Positions 60,541 through 64,000 of a DNA stretch of 64,000 nucleotides are shown here, piece after piece. Each line of letters starts with the position of its first letter. The first letter of the stretch is position 1. The stretch is taken from NCBI GenBank assembly GCA_035760965.1, contig DASTRY010000100.1, positions 59,551-123,550 of the forward strand, in the 5' to 3' direction. The DNA is from JADGHX01 sp035760965 (lineage in GTDB: Bacteria > Pseudomonadota > Gammaproteobacteria > Steroidobacterales > Steroidobacteraceae). The position numbers and the translations under genes are program-made. The notes beneath the pieces were generated by a model. That model did no database searches and had not been told where the DNA came from. It saw only the letters and a program-made list of their open reading frames with translations.

Positions 60541-61431
60541 GTGCTTCGCACCGTCTTGCTGGCGACCGACTTGAGCGCGCGATGCGATCGCGCGCTCGAG
60601 CGCGCGGTGGCGCTGGTCGGGGAGAGGCGGGCGCGCCTCGTCATCTTGCACGTGTTCGCGGAGTTCGAGGAATCGAACTTCACGTACGGCAGGCATGTGC
60701 CTCCGGAATGGCGCGCGCCTGCCGATGCCGTGCAGATTGCGACCGAGCACGTGCGACAGGGCTTGTACGCCGACGCCACGGAGATCGTCGAGCAGGCGAC
60801 CGTGCTCGTTGCCGCAGGGGAGCCTGCGGACGCGATCGAGCGCGTGGCTGTTGTGCAGAACGTCGACCTCGTCGTCACTGGAATCGCGCGAGAAGGACCG
60901 TTCGCGAGCACACCTGTCGTCGTCGGCCGCACCGTCGCGAGGCTGCTGCGGCGACTAGCGATACCAATCCTCATCGTTCGCAGTCGCCCGCGCGGGCCTT
61001 ACGACCACGTTGCCGTGATGAGTGACTTCTCCGAGGCGTCCGCCCATGCCCTTCGGGCGGCGCTGAGGCTCTTCCCGGACCAAACAGTGCCTGTGCTGCA
61101 CGCCTTCGAGGCCCCGCATTCGGGGACACTCGATGACTTGCCGCGACGAGTCGACGACCTCAAGCAGACGCATGAGGCGGAGCTCGCCGGGTTCGTCACA
61201 GCGACGATTCCGTCCGCAGATGATGCGGGACGGCTCACCAGATCGGCGGAGTACGGACAGCCTCGGCAGCTCGTGCGCGAGTGGGTGCGGGACCGGCGCG
61301 CCGATCTCGTTGTGCTCGGTACTGGCTCGCACGGCGCCATGCGCGAAGCGCCGATAGGAAGCACGGCGAAGAGCATCCTGCAGTCGTTGCCGTGCGACGC
61401 ACTTCTCGTGCGTGCGCCGGCGATGGTGTAG
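60541..61431 (+). CDS. Tandem universal stress protein
   Basis: 296 residues from GTG 60541. Domain 1 (about 1-145) starts LRTVLLATDLSARCDRALERAVALVGERRARLVILHVF; domain 2 (about 155-292) starts YDHVAVMSDFSEASAHALRAALRLF and ends DLVVLGTGSHGAMREAPIGSTAKSILQSLPCDALLVR, which keeps a G-x2-G-x8-9-G-S-type loop. Third USP gene of the window. Confidence 0.82.
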   Translation: MLRTVLLATDLSARCDRALERAVALVGERRARLVILHVFAEFEESNFTYGRHVPPEWRAPADAVQIATEHVRQGLYADATEIVEQATVLVAAGEPADAIERVAVVQNVDLVVTGIAREGPFASTPVVVGRTVARLLRRLAIPILIVRSRPRGPYDHVAVMSDFSEASAHALRAALRLFPDQTVPVLHAFEAPHSGTLDDLPRRVDDLKQTHEAELAGFVTATIPSADDAGRLTRSAEYGQPRQLVREWVRDRRADLVVLGTGSHGAMREAPIGSTAKSILQSLPCDALLVRAPAMV

Positions 61432-61586
61432 CCGTCAGGCGTCGACTCCGGCCATTCAGTGGCCTTCGGGGCCGCGCCTCCGCCTGAAATCTTCACTTGC
61501 GCCGCCACCCGGCGCATTCTCGGCTCATCGGTTTAGGGCGCGCGGCTTCGGTGGGCGGCACGCGCCGACATCAGCCCACGGCAACT

Positions 61587-61602
61587 AAAGGAGGTGATCC
61601 AA
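61587..61602 (+). promoter_or_regulatory. Extended ribosome-binding site AAAGGAGGTGATCCAA
   Basis: All 16 bases are the exact complement of the usual 3' terminus of proteobacterial 16S rRNA (TTGGATCACCTCCTTT). Normal sites match 4-7 bases. It ends directly at GTG 61603, with GGAGG 8 bases from the start codon. Confidence 0.85.
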
Positions 61603-61671
61603 GTGGCTCATACAGACGTTGGTTCGGTCGCGCCTCTGGGCGCGCTGGTCGTTCGCGAGGTGAATCGTTGA
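61603..61671 (+). CDS. 22-residue small ORF behind the extended ribosome-binding site
   Basis: GTG 61603 to TGA 61669-61671 encodes (M/V)AHTDVGSVAPLGALVVREVNR. The start codon lies at ideal spacing from GGAGG. The peptide has a hydrophobic middle (VAPLGALVV) and charged end. It is not a known protein to me. It may be a real small protein, or a decoy that lets the RNA bind and hold ribosomes. Confidence 0.5.
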   Translation: MAHTDVGSVAPLGALVVREVNR

Positions 61672-61813
61672 TTCGACCTCGTACGGCCGGGAAGCCATAG
61701 AGGGACGCGCGCAGGCTCATTGCCACGCGCGCGACCGGGTCCAACGGAAGGACGCTCCGATGCAGTTGCCGTGCGGATGACCTTGGTTCGTACGGAATAG
61801 TGCCTCGAGCAGG

Positions 61814-61848
61814 AACGGCGGAGTCCTCACGGGCTCCGCCGTTTTCTT
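61814..61848 (+). terminator. Rho-independent terminator
   Basis: Perfect 10-base stem AACGGCGGAG (61814-61823) / CTCCGCCGTT (61834-61843), 10-base loop, then TTTTCTT (61842-61848). It ends the small transcription unit at 61587. The 210 bases after it contain no gene and lead to the lipoprotein gene. Confidence 0.9.
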
Positions 61849-62058
61849 ATGCGCCCCCGTCGCCGGAGGCGCGCGAATAGGCCGCTGGCATCCCGCGCGC
61901 TTCGCAGCAAGCGCTCCGGCGTCCGGCTGCACTGGCTCATCCGAGCGACGCTTTCGCCGAGTGCCAGGCGCCTCGGAGGCGCCCCCGCGCTTGCCGCACA
62001 AGGGAATTCTTGAAACCCGTACGCGTGCAACGCCCGCGCTCTGGTTACTATTGGCGGC

Positions 62059-63603
62059 ATGACGAGACCCGCCCGACACTCGGCCGCCCTGAGCCTGCTC
62101 CTCCTGGCAGCCCTGACCTTTTCCGGGTGCACGACGACCGGCGGCTCTGCCGACGAGCCCGTCGTCGTGGAGCCCGAGAGCGCCTCGGCCGAGGTGCCCG
62201 AGCCGAGCGACGAAACGGCTCCCGACGCGGACAGCAGCTCGAAGCAGGAAGAAGGCGAGGTCCCCCTGGCCGTGGCCGAGTCGGAGCACCCCGAATCGGA
62301 GCACACCGAGCAGGCGCCCAAGGAGGTCGTCATCGAAGGGACCCGGCGCCGTCACGAGGAGATCCACGATCTCGTCGTCGAGGCGCAGACCCTGCTGCGT
62401 GACGTCGAGCTCAAGTACGTCCTCACCGGCAAGGGGAAGAGGCAGGTGCTGCGTGGCCGCCCCGTCGCCTTCGCGGTGTGGAGTGAAACGAAGCAGGAAT
62501 GGTCGATCGTTTACATCGAGCTGCCGCGCCCGCCCGTCCGGTGGAAACCCGGTGGACGACGGCCTTTTCCGTTTCGGGTCCTCACGCCGGGCATCGAGGC
62601 GCGTCACGTGAAGGGCACCGGTGCCGAGCGGCTGATGTTCGCCTTCTCCCGGGATGGGGACACGTTGAAGGTCTACGGCCGCAAGTTCCCCGTCTTCGAC
62701 AACAACCTGGTCAAGCGCCGGCAGTGGAGCGCGGTCGTCCAGACCGCCAAACCGATCGTGTATCTGCCGTTCACGGAAGACACCTTCGACCCGGCGTTCG
62801 TCACGGCGGGGAAGGAGTTCCTCGTCAGGACGGCGCGCAAGGCGCTCGAGGAAGTGCGTTTGGCCAATGTGCCGAGCGCGGCATTCCCCGGAGAGCTGCT
62901 CGCGGATGTCGTTCCCGTCGAGCTCATCGCGACGCTCGCCGTCATCGAGCAGACCGACGATCGGGACTACGTGGAGAAGCAGGGGCTCGCCTTCGACGAG
63001 GTGCTGAGTCAGTACGGCCTCAAGCAGGAGGAGGCGTATCGGTACAGTGTCTCGAGCGCACGTGCGCTCGGGCCGATGCAGTTCACCAATCGCCGCGGCA
63101 ACGGCACGTACGCGCTCGTGGTCAGACGGTGCCCCGGCGCGAAGCTCGACCCGGTGTTCGAGCGCGGCGCGACGAATCTGCTGAACGCGATGAAAGCGGC
63201 GGCGTGTCTGCTGGATCTGGAGCTTGCGGGGATGCGCCCGGACATTCGGCTCGCGTATCGAACCAATCCGGCGGTGCTGGGCATCTTTCCCGTCGCCGCG
63301 TACAACGGCGGACCGCGCAACGTCGCGAAGCTCTATCGCGTCCTCACTCGAATGAAAGTCCAGGTCGATGAGCTGACCCGCCCGGCACTCCAGCTCACAG
63401 GATATTCGGTGACGTGTCCGTGCATCTGGAAAGCAGAGGGCACGAATGCGCGTCCGCTGACCATCCCGAGATACAACAACGAGAACCGCTGGTACATCGA
63501 GAAGTATCAGAGCATCGTGAGCCTGTTCGAGACTGCCGCGGAGGCTTCGTTCGCGCAGCCCTCGGCCGGCATTCGCGACGAGGCGACCGGCTCGGCGCGC
63601 TGA
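62059..63603 (+). CDS. Lytic-transglycosylase-like lipoprotein
   Basis: 514 residues. Lipobox FSGC with C24 as lipidation site, then an acidic Glu/Ser/Pro-rich linker (about 28-95). The middle part (about 105-270) is a beta-rich domain of unknown type. The C-terminal part is SLT-like: likely catalytic E297 (LAVIEQTDD), SARALGPMQFTN near 335 and FPVAAYNGGPRNVAKL near 412. These are the E, GxMQ and AYNxGP motifs of family 1 transglycosylases, although the usual E-S after the catalytic Glu is E-Q. It probably cleaves peptidoglycan at the outer membrane. Confidence 0.75.
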   Translation: MTRPARHSAALSLLLLAALTFSGCTTTGGSADEPVVVEPESASAEVPEPSDETAPDADSSSKQEEGEVPLAVAESEHPESEHTEQAPKEVVIEGTRRRHEEIHDLVVEAQTLLRDVELKYVLTGKGKRQVLRGRPVAFAVWSETKQEWSIVYIELPRPPVRWKPGGRRPFPFRVLTPGIEARHVKGTGAERLMFAFSRDGDTLKVYGRKFPVFDNNLVKRRQWSAVVQTAKPIVYLPFTEDTFDPAFVTAGKEFLVRTARKALEEVRLANVPSAAFPGELLADVVPVELIATLAVIEQTDDRDYVEKQGLAFDEVLSQYGLKQEEAYRYSVSSARALGPMQFTNRRGNGTYALVVRRCPGAKLDPVFERGATNLLNAMKAAACLLDLELAGMRPDIRLAYRTNPAVLGIFPVAAYNGGPRNVAKLYRVLTRMKVQVDELTRPALQLTGYSVTCPCIWKAEGTNARPLTIPRYNNENRWYIEKYQSIVSLFETAAEASFAQPSAGIRDEATGSAR

Positions 63604-63781
63604 CGCCGCGGCATCGGCGAAGGGCCCGTCCAGCGCTCGCGTGCTCGCGATCCATCGGTGTCGCCGATGGGTTCCGACGATTTTTATCGGTTGCGAAATC
63701 TCCGTCGCGCACTAGCCTCAAAGGAGCTTCGGACCCGACCCCGGGCGAGAACAGCAAGGCCATTGCCGGACGGAGCACCTC

Positions 63782-64000
63782 ATGTCCAACGACATCTTCC
63801 CGCAGAGCACACCGGAGCTGGCGGCCGCGCGCCGCAAGCTGGCCCCCGAGATCCATGACGCCTTCATGAGCTTCAGCGGACGCGTGTTTGCCGAGGGCGC
63901 GCTGCCGGTGAAGACCAAACAGCTCATCGCGGTCGCGGTGGCGCACGTCACGCAGTGTCCGTATTGCATCCGCGGACACACCAAGGCGGCGCTACGCCAC
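63782..64000 (+). CDS. Carboxymuconolactone decarboxylase / AhpD-like protein (partial at window edge)
   Basis: The first 73 residues are visible. VKTKQLIAVAVAHVTQCPYCIRGHTKAALRH carries the AhpD-type redox motif C59-P-Y-C62 and H66. Such proteins reduce peroxidase partners or act as small peroxidases; family membership is clear and the partner unknown. The gene runs off the window end. The region 63604-63781 upstream has no gene. Confidence 0.82.
   Translation, partial: MSNDIFPQSTPELAAARRKLAPEIHDAFMSFSGRVFAEGALPVKTKQLIAVAVAHVTQCPYCIRGHTKAALRH

Larger units (their letters stand above)
61587..61848 (+). ncRNA. Candidate small RNA / short mRNA with extended anti-anti-SD sequence
   Basis: This short unit starts at or before a 16-base perfect complement of the 16S rRNA 3' end, carries a 22-codon ORF (61603-61671), a GC-rich stem (CGCGCGC at 61706-61712 with GCGCGCG at 61727-61733) and ends in a strong intrinsic terminator. 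I recall a described family of betaproteobacterial toxic small RNAs with the same feature, not checked here. The 5' end and promoter are not identified; 61432-61586 shows only weak inverted repeats (for example GTGGGC and GCCCAC around 61551-61577). Confidence 0.6.

Noticed and set aside
61587..61602. A 16S rRNA gene fragment on the minus strand
   Set aside because: Only 16 bases match the rRNA end and the flanks are unrelated to rRNA; the plus-strand placement before a start codon explains it better.
1..64000. CRISPR array, prophage, insertion sequence or tRNA
   Set aside because: I found no spaced direct repeats, transposase or integrase-like proteins, or cloverleaf-like intergenic sequences. 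The 18-bp repeat at 176-337 is coding and has no spacers.

Overview
The window is GC-rich, gene-dense chromosomal DNA with no rRNA, tRNA, insertion sequence, prophage or CRISPR array that I can see. The gene families suggest a metabolically versatile proteobacterium: Bat proteins, TonB-dependent receptors beside catabolic genes, Rieske oxygenase, TTQ amine dehydrogenase, group-2 Mrp antiporter, Rnk and FixL/FixJ-like signalling. A Steroidobacter/Nevskia-like gammaproteobacterium is my best guess; this is inference, not a marker-based call.

Layout. 0-2.7 kb: end of a bat operon (BatB/C C-terminus with an 18-bp hexapeptide repeat, then BatD). 2.7-11.8 kb: a catabolic block read leftwards (TonB receptor, Spinster-type MFS, amidohydrolase, MetE-like zinc protein, a second MFS) facing an NHL-repeat gene; the two divergent promoters share a 17-bp motif. 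12-15.1 kb: EmrA-UspA-EmrB efflux operon. 15.2-25.6 kb: SDR with a degenerate active site, Amt, PAS histidine kinase, NmrA-like protein, cupin, AraC regulator, alpha/beta hydrolase, and a large winged-helix/NB-ARC/TPR regulator whose 3' end is tandemly duplicated.

25.7-36.4 kb is the most coherent system: a leftward operon (Rieske oxygenase, TonB receptor, aromatic amine dehydrogenase heavy chain, MauE, MauD, TTQ light chain, cytochrome c) faces a rightward group (IclR regulator, PLP amino-acid decarboxylase, aldehyde dehydrogenase). Read together these give amino acid to amine to aldehyde to acid, with periplasmic amine oxidation, dedicated outer-membrane uptake and a ring or O-demethylating oxygenase. 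The substrate is not known.

36.4-43.3 kb: complete Mrp (AB-C-D-E-F-G) cation/proton antiporter operon with a NhaR-type LysR gene directly upstream. 43.5-61.4 kb: a stress and ion-homeostasis region (Rnk, tandem UspA proteins, a GTPase-less EF-G-like protein, secreted flavoprotein, BON protein, MscS channel, BrkB, FixJ-like regulator, NhaC, outer-membrane barrel, ArcD, ArcA, DUF1269, small envelope proteins). 61.4-62.0 kb holds a short transcription unit with a 16-base perfect complement to the 16S rRNA 3' end, a 22-codon ORF and an intrinsic terminator; it resembles a toxic or ribosome-titrating small RNA. The window ends with a lytic-transglycosylase-like lipoprotein and the start of an AhpD/CMD gene.
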